Source: Pseudomonas tructae
Lineage (GTDB): Bacteria; Pseudomonadota; Gammaproteobacteria; Pseudomonadales; Pseudomonadaceae
Direction of reading: 5' to 3'
Length of the DNA stretch: 64,000 nucleotides
Assembly: GCF_004214895.1 (NCBI RefSeq)
Contig: NZ_CP035952.1
Coordinates: 868,001-932,000 of the forward strand
A program made the translations under genes and the position numbers. Shown piece by piece: positions 27,401 through 34,988 of the stretch; the stretch's first letter is position 1; the number at the start of each line of letters is the position of its first letter. The notes beneath the pieces are model-generated. The model ran no database searches and was not told the DNA's origin. It worked only from the letters and a program-made list of their open reading frames with translations.

Positions 27401-27526
27401 CAGAAACGAAAAAAAGCGCTTTCGGGGGAGGGGGGGAACTGAATTGGTGTCCAGAAGAAGACTCGAATTTCCACGACTTCACGGCCATGCATGGAGAGAG
27501 CTTCCACCTGATTCACCATCTGTTTC
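27401..27526 (-). pseudogene. Decayed tRNA-Leu copy with its terminator region
   Basis: On the minus strand this segment resembles the intact tRNA-Leu genes and downstream terminator at 28620-28746. CAGAAACGAAAAAA (27401-27414) is identical. The 3' half of the tRNA (27445-27477, CCA end, acceptor and T arm) differs at two positions. The anticodon and D-arm regions are badly decayed, and the 5' end is lost near 27526. The terminator stem is replaced by a G-rich run. It abuts the end of the microcin locus and looks like an attachment-site scar or lost tandem tRNA. Confidence 0.7.
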
Positions 27527-27669
27527 GTGCCATTTCGTATTGGAAGCTCAAGAAAGCTCATCGGATCCTGTTGATGTCGCGAATGCGGGGTTTTGCGTAT
27601 TTTTTGTTGTACCGTCGATGTGGGCTGGAATTTTATCGAACGACAAAGCAGCGACAGGGGGCGTTATCA

Positions 27670-28569
27670 ATGCAAGCTAACTTCAGGAAAGGCATCCTCT
27701 TTGCACTCTCTGCTGCTGCGCTGAACGCAACAATCGGCGTGCTCAGTAAAGTGCTCATGAGCAATGGATTTACAGCCAGTAGTGTTGCCGTTATCAAGAC
27801 TGTCCTGGGTTGCCTGTTGCTTTCGGTCTTGTTGCTGTTTCTCAAGCGCCAGGCGACGCCGGCCAAATGGACCCAGGCGGCGATCTGCGCGTTTCTCGGC
27901 ATCTTCGTATTGTTCCATTTCGAGACCTCGGCCTATCAGCATTATGCGGCGGCGGGTGTAGTGGTGGTGCTGATGGCCAGTGCTTCCATCTCGTCAATCC
28001 TGCTTGGGCGAATGTTCCTCAAGGATGCCATCACCGCGAATGCAACCGTGGGTGCGACACTGGCCATCGCCGGGATTGCGGTGATCTTCGGAGTAGATTT
28101 GCAGCAGGGGTTCACCCTGCAAGGTGCTACGCTCGCGTCCATTGCCGGATGCGGCTACGGGGCATTTTCAGTCGCGATGAAGCGGATGAGGGTGTCCGGG
28201 GGACTGCACTTCACCCGCCAGCTACTGTTCTTCGGAAGCCTGTATTTGCTGATGCCGGCCGCGGCCGATGGTTTCGTGATCGGTGAGCTGTCGTTGATGG
28301 CAATTGCTGCACTTTTGGCGCTGGCTGCGCTGCCGACCATCCTCGGCTTCTTTTGCACCACGAAGGCTATCGAGTATCTCAAGCCATCTCAGGTGCAGGC
28401 GTTGGAGCTGACCGAGCCGCTGTTCGCCGCGTTGCTGGCGTTCATGGTGCTCAATGAAGTGCCACAAGAAAGCCTGTACGCGGGGGCGGCACTGATCATC
28501 GTCGGATTGTGTTTTTCCAATGAGCTGATTTGCTTGAGCAGGAAAACGCCAGTGGCCTCGAGCGAGTGA
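27670..28569 (+). CDS. EamA/DMT-family transporter
   Basis: This 299-residue membrane protein has about ten membrane segments and two EamA halves, for example ALNATIGVLSKVLMSNGFTAS at the N-terminus and EYLKPSQVQALELTEPLFAALLA near residue 240. It belongs to the drug/metabolite transporter superfamily; the substrate is unknown. ATG 27670 is preceded by AGGGGGC. The frame is open further upstream through the decayed tRNA, which is not coding. It is flanked by the decayed and the intact tRNA-Leu copies, so it may have entered the chromosome with that duplication. Confidence 0.88.
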   Translation: MQANFRKGILFALSAAALNATIGVLSKVLMSNGFTASSVAVIKTVLGCLLLSVLLLFLKRQATPAKWTQAAICAFLGIFVLFHFETSAYQHYAAAGVVVVLMASASISSILLGRMFLKDAITANATVGATLAIAGIAVIFGVDLQQGFTLQGATLASIAGCGYGAFSVAMKRMRVSGGLHFTRQLLFFGSLYLLMPAAADGFVIGELSLMAIAALLALAALPTILGFFCTTKAIEYLKPSQVQALELTEPLFAALLAFMVLNEVPQESLYAGAALIIVGLCFSNELICLSRKTPVASSE

Positions 28570-28624
28570 AGGCGAGATCAGTCGCTGCTTGGGTTGGCTG
28601 GCGTGGAAAACGCAAACGCCAGAA

Positions 28625-28651
28625 ACGAAAAAACCCGCTTTCGCGGGTTTT
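28625..28651 (-). terminator. Terminator of the tRNA-Leu transcript
   Basis: AAACCCGC / GCGGGTTT with loop TTTC; on the minus strand it is followed by a T-run (complement of 28628-28633). It lies 9 nt after the tRNA 3' end. It is roughly symmetrical and could also end the EamA transcript. Confidence 0.8.
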
Positions 28652-28659
28652 ATCTGAAT

Positions 28660-28746
28660 TGGTGCCCAGAAGAAGACTCGAACTTCCACGACCGTAAGGT
28701 CACCAGCACCTGAAGCTGGCGTGTCTACCAATTTCACCATCTGGGC
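28660..28746 (-). tRNA. tRNA-Leu (anticodon CAG), copy 1
   Basis: The minus strand reads GCCCAGATGGTGAAATTGG at the 5' end and closes with CTGGGC plus an encoded CCA. The anticodon stem CCAGC/GCTGG holds the loop TTCAGGT, anticodon CAG. A long variable arm (class II tRNA) and a T arm with GTTCGAGTC follow. It is 87 nt with CCA. Confidence 0.96.
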
Positions 28747-28843
28747 AAAATGAAGCGGTGTAGCTTGTAGCAAAAACAGTGTAGCGTGTTGTAGCGTGTT
28801 GCAGTAAATCTCAGAAGCCAGAGGCTGTTCTAAGATTTGAAAT

Positions 28844-28930
28844 TGGTGCCCAGAAGAAGACTCGAACTTCCACGACCGTAAGGTCACCAGCACCTGAAGC
28901 TGGCGTGTCTACCAATTTCACCATCTGGGC
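28844..28930 (-). tRNA. tRNA-Leu (anticodon CAG), copy 2
   Basis: Identical over its full 87 nt to copy 1, which lies 97 nt downstream on the same strand. The pair is probably co-transcribed from a minus-strand promoter in 28931-29050. Tandem tRNA-Leu genes next to rnr are, from memory, usual in Pseudomonas. Confidence 0.96.
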
Positions 28931-29196
28931 ATTTCGCTGAGGAACATGATGCTTCACATCCTGCTGCTTCTCAACTATAACGACGGTGTCCGTCGCTGTG
29001 GTGCGCACTATACGGATGCGCCTGGGGGCTGTAAACCCCCGTTCAGAAAAAATCTTAAAAAATTCAAGTCGTTGTTCCTTATGATGGTTTTGGCAGCATC
29101 CAGGGGGCTGCGACAGGGCTGTCCAAGCCTGAAATTTCCGGTTTCAATACGCCTATGCCAAACTAACCCTTATATAGACAAGGTGAACCCCTCCTA

Positions 29197-31788
29197 ATGG
29201 CCGATTGGCAGTCCCTCGATCCCGAGGCCGCTCGTGAAGCGGAAAAATACGAAAACCCTATTCCTAGCCGTGAGCTGATCCTCCAGCGTCTGGACGAGCG
29301 CGGCTCGCCGGCTGCTCGCGAGCAGTTGGTCGAAGAGTTCGGCCTGACCACCGAAGACCAGATCGAAGCCCTGCGCCGCCGCCTGCGCGCGATGGAGCGT
29401 GACGGCCAGCTGATTTATACCCGGCGCGGCACCTATGCCCCGGTAGACAAGCTCGACCTGATCCTCGGCCGCATTTCCGGCCACCGCGACGGTTTCGGCT
29501 TCCTGGTCCCGGATGACGGCAGCGACGATCTGTTCCTGAGCCCGGCGCAAATGCGCCTGGTGTTCGATGGCGACCGCGCCCTGGCCCGGGTTTCCGGCCT
29601 GGATCGTCGTGGCCGCCGTGAAGGCGTGGTGGTCGAAGTGATCTCCCGGGCTCACGAAAGCATCGTCGGTCGCTACTTCGAAGAAGGCGGCATCGGCTTT
29701 GTCACCCCCGACAACCCCAAGGTCCAGCAGGAAGTGCTGATCACCCCGGGCCGTAATGGCGGTGCCCGGGTCGGTCAGTTCGTCGAGGTCAAGATCACCC
29801 ACTGGCCGACCCCGCGCTTCCAGCCTCAGGGCGATGTCACCGAAGTGATCGGCAACTACATGGCTCCGGGCATGGAAATCGACGTTGCCCTGCGCAGCTA
29901 CGATATTCCGCATGTCTGGCCAGAAGCCGTGATCAAGGAAGCCCGCAAGCTCAAGCCGGAAGTCGAAGAGAAAGACAAAGAGCATCGCATCGACCTGCGC
30001 CATCTGCCGTTCGTCACCATCGACGGTGAAGATGCCCGTGACTTCGACGATGCGGTGTATTGCGAGAGCCTGGGCAAATTGCGCCTGTTCTCCGGTGGCT
30101 GGCGCCTGTACGTGGCCATTGCCGATGTCTCCAGCTACGTGCGTCTGGGCTCTGCCCTGGATGCCGAAGCCCAGGTGCGCGGCAACTCGGTGTATTTCCC
30201 CGAGCGCGTGGTACCGATGCTTCCCGAAGAGCTGTCCAACGGCCTGTGCTCGCTGAACCCGCACGTCGACCGTTTGGCGATGGTCTGTGAAATGACCATC
30301 AACAAGTCCGGACAGATGGTCGATTACCAGTTCTACGAAGCGGTGATCCACTCCCATGCGCGCCTGACCTACAACAAGGTCAGCAGCATGCTCGAACACG
30401 CCCGTACCCGCGAGGGCAAGGCCCTGCGTGAGCAGTACAGCGAAGTGGTGCCGGACCTCAAGCAGCTTTATGCGCTGTACAAGGTGCTGCTGGCGGCTCG
30501 TCATACCCGCGGCGCGATCGACTTCGAGACCCAGGAAACCCGGATCATCTTCGGTTCCGAGCGCAAGATCGCCGAAATCCGCCCGACTGTGCGCAACGAT
30601 GCCCACAAGCTGATCGAGGAGTGCATGCTGGCGGCCAACGTGGCAACCGCCGAGTTCCTCAAGAAGCACGAAATCCCTGCCTTGTACCGTGTTCACGACG
30701 GTCCGCCGCCGGAGCGCCTGGAAAAACTGCGCGCCTTCCTCGGTGAGCTGGGCCTGTCCCTGCACAAGGGCAAGGATGGTCCGTCGCCGAAGGATTACCA
30801 GGCACTGTTGGCGAGTATCGCCGACCGTCCGGATTTCCACCTGATCCAGACCGTAATGCTGCGTTCCCTGAGCCAGGCGGTGTACAGCGCCGACAACAAC
30901 GGCCACTTCGGCCTGAACTACGAGGCATATACCCACTTCACTTCGCCGATCCGTCGCTACCCGGACCTGCTGACCCACCGGGCCATCCGCAGCGTGATCC
31001 GTTCGCGCCAGGAAACCCCGCACGTCAAGCGTGCCGGTGCGATGAGCATCCCCAAGGCGCGCATCTATCCGTACGACGAGGCGACCCTGGAGCAGCTCGG
31101 CGAGCAGTGCTCGATGAGCGAGCGGCGTGCCGACGAGGCCACCCGCGACGTGGTCAACTGGCTCAAGTGCGAGTACATGAAAGACCGCGTCGGCGAGAGC
31201 TTCCCGGGTGTGATCACTGCGGTGACCGGTTTTGGCCTGTTCGTCGAACTGACCGACATCTACGTCGAAGGCATGGTGCATGTCAGTGCCTTGCCGGGTG
31301 ATTACTATCACTTCGACCCTGTGCACCACCGCCTGGCCGGTGAGCGTACCGGGCGCAGCTTCCGCCTGGGCGACACCGTCGAAGTGCGGGTGATGCGCGT
31401 CGATCTGGAGCAGCGCAAAATCGATTTCGAGATGGCCGAGAACACCCTCAAGGCGCCGATTGGCCGCAAGCAGCGTGGCGAAGGCGTGCGTCCACAAGAC
31501 GGCAAGCCGGTACCGGTGCTCGACAAGGCTGAAGTGACCAAGGCTGCAGAGCCTGCGCGCCGCAGCAAGAAGAACGAAACCGCCGAAGCCTATTTCCCCT
31601 CCCACGCCGCGGCGAAAAACGCCGAAGTGCGCAAGAGCCGGGAGATGAAGAAGGCCTTGATGTCCGATGCCAAGCACGCAGGCGGCAAACCTGCGGCCAA
31701 GTCGGGCAAGTCGGAAAAACCGAGCAAGCACCGTAAAGGGCCGCCCAAAGCCGGCTCTGCGTCACGTAAACCCAAGGCCAAGTCATGA
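29197..31788 (+). CDS. rnr: Ribonuclease R
   Basis: RNase R is a processive 3'-5' exoribonuclease able to degrade structured RNA; it is involved in mRNA and rRNA quality control and cold response. The 863-residue protein has an N-terminal helix-turn-helix region, two cold-shock domains (about 70-240), and the RNB catalytic domain with the Asp-rich motif DGEDARDFDDAVY (about residue 276). An S1 domain (about 665-750, GVITAVTGFGLFVELTDIYV) follows, then a basic Lys-rich tail (about 755-863) typical of RNase R rather than RNase II. rlmB overlaps its end by 4 nt. Confidence 0.96.
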   Translation: MADWQSLDPEAAREAEKYENPIPSRELILQRLDERGSPAAREQLVEEFGLTTEDQIEALRRRLRAMERDGQLIYTRRGTYAPVDKLDLILGRISGHRDGFGFLVPDDGSDDLFLSPAQMRLVFDGDRALARVSGLDRRGRREGVVVEVISRAHESIVGRYFEEGGIGFVTPDNPKVQQEVLITPGRNGGARVGQFVEVKITHWPTPRFQPQGDVTEVIGNYMAPGMEIDVALRSYDIPHVWPEAVIKEARKLKPEVEEKDKEHRIDLRHLPFVTIDGEDARDFDDAVYCESLGKLRLFSGGWRLYVAIADVSSYVRLGSALDAEAQVRGNSVYFPERVVPMLPEELSNGLCSLNPHVDRLAMVCEMTINKSGQMVDYQFYEAVIHSHARLTYNKVSSMLEHARTREGKALREQYSEVVPDLKQLYALYKVLLAARHTRGAIDFETQETRIIFGSERKIAEIRPTVRNDAHKLIEECMLAANVATAEFLKKHEIPALYRVHDGPPPERLEKLRAFLGELGLSLHKGKDGPSPKDYQALLASIADRPDFHLIQTVMLRSLSQAVYSADNNGHFGLNYEAYTHFTSPIRRYPDLLTHRAIRSVIRSRQETPHVKRAGAMSIPKARIYPYDEATLEQLGEQCSMSERRADEATRDVVNWLKCEYMKDRVGESFPGVITAVTGFGLFVELTDIYVEGMVHVSALPGDYYHFDPVHHRLAGERTGRSFRLGDTVEVRVMRVDLEQRKIDFEMAENTLKAPIGRKQRGEGVRPQDGKPVPVLDKAEVTKAAEPARRSKKNETAEAYFPSHAAAKNAEVRKSREMKKALMSDAKHAGGKPAAKSGKSEKPSKHRKGPPKAGSASRKPKAKS

Positions 31789-32537
31789 GTCAGTTGGAAA
31801 AGATCTACGGCGTGCATGCCGTGGAAGCCCTGTTGCGTCATCACCCCAAGCGGGTCAAGCAGATCTGGTTGTCCGAAGGACGCAGCGAGCCGCGCCTGCA
31901 GCCACTGCTGGAGCTGGCCGCACAGAACCGTGTGGCGGTCGGTCAGGCCGAGCGCCGCGAGATGGATGCCTGGGTTGAAGGCGTGCACCAGGGCGTGGTG
32001 GCTGAAGTCAGCCCGAGCCAGGTCTGGGGTGAGGCGATGCTCGAAGAGCTGCTTGATCGCACCGAAGGCGCACCGCTGATCCTGGTACTCGACGGCGTCA
32101 CCGACCCGCACAACCTCGGCGCTTGTCTGCGCACCGCCGATGCGGCCGGTGCCCTGGCGGTGGTGGTGCCCAAGGACAAATCGGCGACCCTGACCCCGGC
32201 GGTACGTAAAGTGGCCTGCGGCGCAGCCGAAGTCATCCCGCTGGTGGCGGTGACCAACCTGGCGCGGACCCTGGAGAAACTCCAGCAACGTGGCCTGTGG
32301 GTGGTCGGCACTGCTGGCGAGGCCGAGCAGGAGTTGTACCAGCAGGACCTGACCGGGCCGACCATCCTGATCATGGGCGCCGAAGGCAAGGGCATGCGCC
32401 GCTTGACCCGCGAGCACTGTGATTTTCTGGTCAAATTGCCGATGGCCGGTAGTGTCAGCAGCCTGAACGTGTCGGTGGCAACGGGCGTGTGCCTGTTCGA
32501 GGCCGTTCGTCAGCGGCAGGCCAAAGCCAAGCCTTGA
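31785..32537 (+). CDS. rlmB: 23S rRNA (guanosine-2'-O)-methyltransferase RlmB
   Basis: RlmB methylates the ribose of G2251 in the 23S rRNA P loop using S-adenosylmethionine. The 250-residue SpoU/TrmH protein has the N-terminal substrate-binding domain (IYGVHAVEALLRHHP). The SPOUT motifs are DPHNLGACLRTADAAGA (about 107), ILIMGAEGKGMRRLT (about 195) and the knot motif LPMAGSVSSLNVSVA (about 219). Overlap with rnr (ATGA) shows co-transcription. A REP element follows. Confidence 0.95.
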   Translation: MSQLEKIYGVHAVEALLRHHPKRVKQIWLSEGRSEPRLQPLLELAAQNRVAVGQAERREMDAWVEGVHQGVVAEVSPSQVWGEAMLEELLDRTEGAPLILVLDGVTDPHNLGACLRTADAAGALAVVVPKDKSATLTPAVRKVACGAAEVIPLVAVTNLARTLEKLQQRGLWVVGTAGEAEQELYQQDLTGPTILIMGAEGKGMRRLTREHCDFLVKLPMAGSVSSLNVSVATGVCLFEAVRQRQAKAKP

Positions 32538-32543
32538 TGCATT

Positions 32544-32605
32544 CGCGGGGCAATCCCGCTCCCACAGGGTCAACACGATCCCTGTGGGAGCGGGATTGCC
32601 CCGCG
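32544..32605. repeat. REP-type inverted repeat pair
   Basis: CGCGGGGCAATCCCGCTCCCACA and its complement flank a spacer of about 16 nt. It lies between rlmB and the rpsF promoter and may terminate or stabilise the rnr-rlmB mRNA. It carries the CAATCCC variant of the core. Confidence 0.9.
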
Positions 32606-32641
32606 ATGCATTTGTAACTGTTCAATAATTCACCAATGACC

Positions 32642-32670
32642 TTGCTTGTCCTTCGGCGCTTCTCTACAAT
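32642..32670 (+). promoter_or_regulatory. Sigma-70 promoter of the rpsF operon
   Basis: TTGCTT (32642-32647), 17-nt spacer, TACAAT (32665-32670). It leaves a leader of about 110 nt before rpsF. The leader contains the short hairpin CCACC/GGTGG (about 32752-32763) followed by CCCG near the ribosome site, which could be an S6:S18 autoregulatory element; that part is only a guess. Confidence 0.65.
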
Positions 32671-32789
32671 TGCGCCCCTTGCCGTGTTGGCAGGCGTTCA
32701 CGCGCCTTTTCCCGGGGCAAGACATACAAGTGTCATTCACTCCTTGTCTGACCACCCTGGTGGCAGACTACAACCCGTAAGGAGCATTC

Positions 32790-33215
32790 ATGCGTCATTA
32801 CGAAATCATCTTTCTGGTCCACCCTGACCAGAGCGAGCAAGTCGGCGGCATGGTTGAGCGTTACACCAAGCTGATCGAAGAAGACGGCGGCAAAATCCAC
32901 CGTCTGGAAGACTGGGGCCGTCGTCAACTGGCCTACGCAATCAACAATGTTCACAAGGCTCACTACGTGATGCTGAACGTTGAGTGCACCGGCAAGGCCC
33001 TGGCCGAGCTGGAAGACAACTTCCGCTACAACGATGCCGTGATCCGTAACCTGGTCATCCGTCGCGACGAAGCCGTTACCGGCCAGTCCGAGATGCTCAA
33101 GGCTGAAGAGAACCGCAGTGAGCGCCGTGAGCGTCGCGACCGTCCTGAGCATGCTGAAGGCGCCGATGGCGACGACAGCAATGACAGCGACAACAGCGAT
33201 AACGCTGACGAGTAA
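32790..33215 (+). CDS. rpsF: 30S ribosomal protein S6
   Basis: S6 forms a dimer with S18 on the platform of the 30S subunit. The 141-residue protein starts [18 protein letters not shown] and contains [21 protein letters not shown] and a C-terminal acidic tail (Asp/Asn/Ser-rich, after residue 110). Acidic tails on S6 are known substrates for glutamate ligation by RimK in other bacteria, but this tail ends in DE. It is preceded by TAAGGAG and followed after 28 nt by rpsR. Confidence 0.97.
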   Translation: MRHYEIIFLVHPDQSEQVGGMVERYTKLIEEDGGKIHRLEDWGRRQLAYAINNVHKAHYVMLNVECTGKALAELEDNFRYNDAVIRNLVIRRDEAVTGQSEMLKAEENRSERRERRDRPEHAEGADGDDSNDSDNSDNADE

Positions 33216-33243
33216 TCCACGGACCTTTTGAGGAGCCTATTAC

Positions 33244-33474
33244 ATGGCACGTTTCTTCCGTCGTCGTAAATTCTGCCGCTTCACTGCTGAAGAAGTGAAA
33301 GAGATCGATTACAAAGATCTCAACACCCTGAAAGCTTACGTATCCGAAACCGGCAAAATCGTTCCAAGCCGTATCACCGGTACCAAAGCTCGTTATCAGC
33401 GTCAGCTGGCTACCGCTATCAAGCGCGCCCGCTTCCTGGCCCTGCTGGCCTACACCGACAGCCACGGCCGCTGA
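33244..33474 (+). CDS. rpsR: 30S ribosomal protein S18
   Basis: S18 binds S6 and 16S rRNA on the 30S platform. The 76-residue protein begins [20 protein letters not shown] and ends in [34 protein letters not shown] is the conserved core. It has AGGAG at about 33230. It lies in the rpsF-rpsR-(DUF2232)-rplI operon. Confidence 0.98.
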   Translation: MARFFRRRKFCRFTAEEVKEIDYKDLNTLKAYVSETGKIVPSRITGTKARYQRQLATAIKRARFLALLAYTDSHGR

Positions 33475-33510
33475 GACCGGGTCGTCGACAAGTAGCAAAG
33501 GATAGAATGC

Positions 33511-34410
33511 ATGCGCGCCTTGGCTGATTTCATCATGCGCGGTCGCGTGCAAGCCACCCTCGTGGTGGTGGGTTGTGCGGCATTGCCGCTGTTGTTCTGG
33601 TTGAGTGCCGCCGCCGGGAGCCTGGTGTTCCTGCGGCGCGGTTTCAAGGATGCCTCCGGTGTCCTCGCCTGGGCGTTGTTGCCGGCGTTGGCCTGGTGGT
33701 TCTTCGGTGAGCCGCGCACCTTGATGGTGTTGCTGGGTACGCTGGGTCTGGCTGCGCTGTTGCGCGCCGGGCAGTCCTGGAACCGGGTGCTGTTGTTCAG
33801 CATCGGCATGGGCCTGGTGTATGGGGTTGTACTGGGGTCGGTGTTCCGCGAACCGATTGAAGCTCTGGCTGGAGCGCTTGAAAAAGCCCTGCCGCAGATG
33901 CTCGACGGTCTCTACCAACAGTTATCGGTAGAGGAGCGGGCCCGCCTGGGTAGCCTTATCGCACCCGTGCTTGTAGGCCTGATAGCGGCGTTGTTGCAAG
34001 CCGTCAGTGTGTTGGCCCTGATGTTGGGTCGTTACTGGCAGGCGTTGTTGTATAACCCGGGTGGTTTTGGTCGCGAGTTTCAAGCGGTCAGGCTCCCCCT
34101 GGCGCCGGCGCTGGTGCTGGTGGTGCTCATGCTGGTGGGGCCGAATTTTGGTCCTGAACTGGCGATGTTGACGCCGCTGTGCAGCGTACCGCTGATGTTT
34201 GCAGGGCTTGCCCTGATGCATGGGCTGGTGGCGCAAGGTCGATTGGCCAAGTTCTGGCTGGTCGGGTTGTATGTGACGCTGCTGCTGTTCATGCAGCTGA
34301 CTTATCCGTTGCTCGTGGTCCTGGCCATTGTCGACAGCCTGATTGATTTTCGCGGTCGCAAGGCGCCTCCAAAGGGTGCCGATAACGATTCCGCGAACGG
34401 TGAAGGTTAA
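33511..34410 (+). CDS. DUF2232 (YybS-like) membrane protein
   Basis: This 299-residue hydrophobic protein has about eight membrane segments, for example VVVGCAALPLLFWLSAAAGS and LVVLMLVGPNFGPELAM. It looks like the DUF2232 membrane protein found between rpsR and rplI in Pseudomonas. No molecular function is established. ATG 33511 is used, 36 nt after rpsR; rplI follows after 21 nt, so it is co-transcribed with ribosomal proteins. Confidence 0.8.
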   Translation: MRALADFIMRGRVQATLVVVGCAALPLLFWLSAAAGSLVFLRRGFKDASGVLAWALLPALAWWFFGEPRTLMVLLGTLGLAALLRAGQSWNRVLLFSIGMGLVYGVVLGSVFREPIEALAGALEKALPQMLDGLYQQLSVEERARLGSLIAPVLVGLIAALLQAVSVLALMLGRYWQALLYNPGGFGREFQAVRLPLAPALVLVVLMLVGPNFGPELAMLTPLCSVPLMFAGLALMHGLVAQGRLAKFWLVGLYVTLLLFMQLTYPLLVVLAIVDSLIDFRGRKAPPKGADNDSANGEG

Positions 34411-34431
34411 AAGTTAAGAGGTTAATACCAA

Positions 34432-34878
34432 ATGGAACTGATCCTGCTGGAAAAAGTCGCCAACCTGGGCAACCTGGGCGATAAGGTAAATGTTAAGGCC
34501 GGTTACGGTCGTAACTTCCTGCTGCCATTCGGCAAAGCCACCGCTGCGACCGCTGCCAACCTGGCTGCGTTCGAAGAGCGTCGTGCTGAGCTGGAAAAAC
34601 TGGCTGCAGAGAAAAAAGCGTCGGCTGAAACTCGCGCTGCCCAACTGGCTGAGCTGGAAGTGACCATCACTGCCACCGCCGGTGACGAAGGCAAGCTGTT
34701 CGGTTCGATCGGCACCCACGACATCGCTGATGCCCTGACCGCCTCCGGCGTTGAAGTGGCCAAGGCTGAAGTTCGTCTGCCGAACGGCACCATCCGTAAC
34801 GTCGGCGAATACGACGTTGCCGTGCACCTGCACAGCGACGTTGAAGCCACCGTTCGCGTGGTTGTTGTCGCAGCCTAA
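34432..34878 (+). CDS. rplI: 50S ribosomal protein L9
   Basis: L9 binds 23S rRNA near the L1 stalk and limits frameshifting. The 148-residue protein has the N-domain [19 protein letters not shown] with [13 protein letters not shown], a long connecting helix (about 40-75), and the C-domain with [23 protein letters not shown] lies just upstream. It is the last gene of the operon and is followed by two hairpins. Confidence 0.97.
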   Translation: MELILLEKVANLGNLGDKVNVKAGYGRNFLLPFGKATAATAANLAAFEERRAELEKLAAEKKASAETRAAQLAELEVTITATAGDEGKLFGSIGTHDIADALTASGVEVAKAEVRLPNGTIRNVGEYDVAVHLHSDVEATVRVVVVAA

Positions 34879-34889
34879 GCTGTACCTAT

Positions 34890-34914
34890 CGGCTGGCACC
34901 TTGAGTGCCAGCCG
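34890..34914 (+). terminator. Hairpin after rplI
   Basis: CGGCTGGCAC / GTGCCAGCCG with a 5-nt loop, a perfect 10-bp stem. It lacks a clear T-run and stands 10 nt before a second, better terminator. Confidence 0.6.
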
Positions 34915-34923
34915 GTTAACATC

Positions 34924-34964
34924 GGGCACGATCCTGCTTTGCAGGTCGTGCCCTTTGTTTTTTT
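34924..34964 (+). terminator. Rho-independent terminator of the rpsF operon
   Basis: Stem GGGCACGA-CCTGC / GCAGG-TCGTGCCC with one bulged T, followed by a T-rich stretch to 34964. It ends the ribosomal protein operon before dnaB. Confidence 0.85.
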
Positions 34965-34988
34965 CATCACCCTGATTCCTGCGTGGCC

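Noticed and set aside
27487..27669. N-terminal extension of the EamA gene through the decayed tRNA
   Set aside because: The extension would be encoded by a tRNA relic and has no membrane protein character. ATG 27670 has a good ribosome site and a normal EamA N-terminus.
29023..29046. Short GGGGG/CCCCC hairpin upstream of rnr considered as a terminator or riboswitch
   Set aside because: The stem is five bp, has no T-run and no known riboswitch core; it is too weak to annotate.
29194..31731. An 845-codon minus-strand open frame opposite rnr
   Set aside because: It mirrors rnr almost exactly; the rnr domains are complete, so the antisense frame is a composition artefact.
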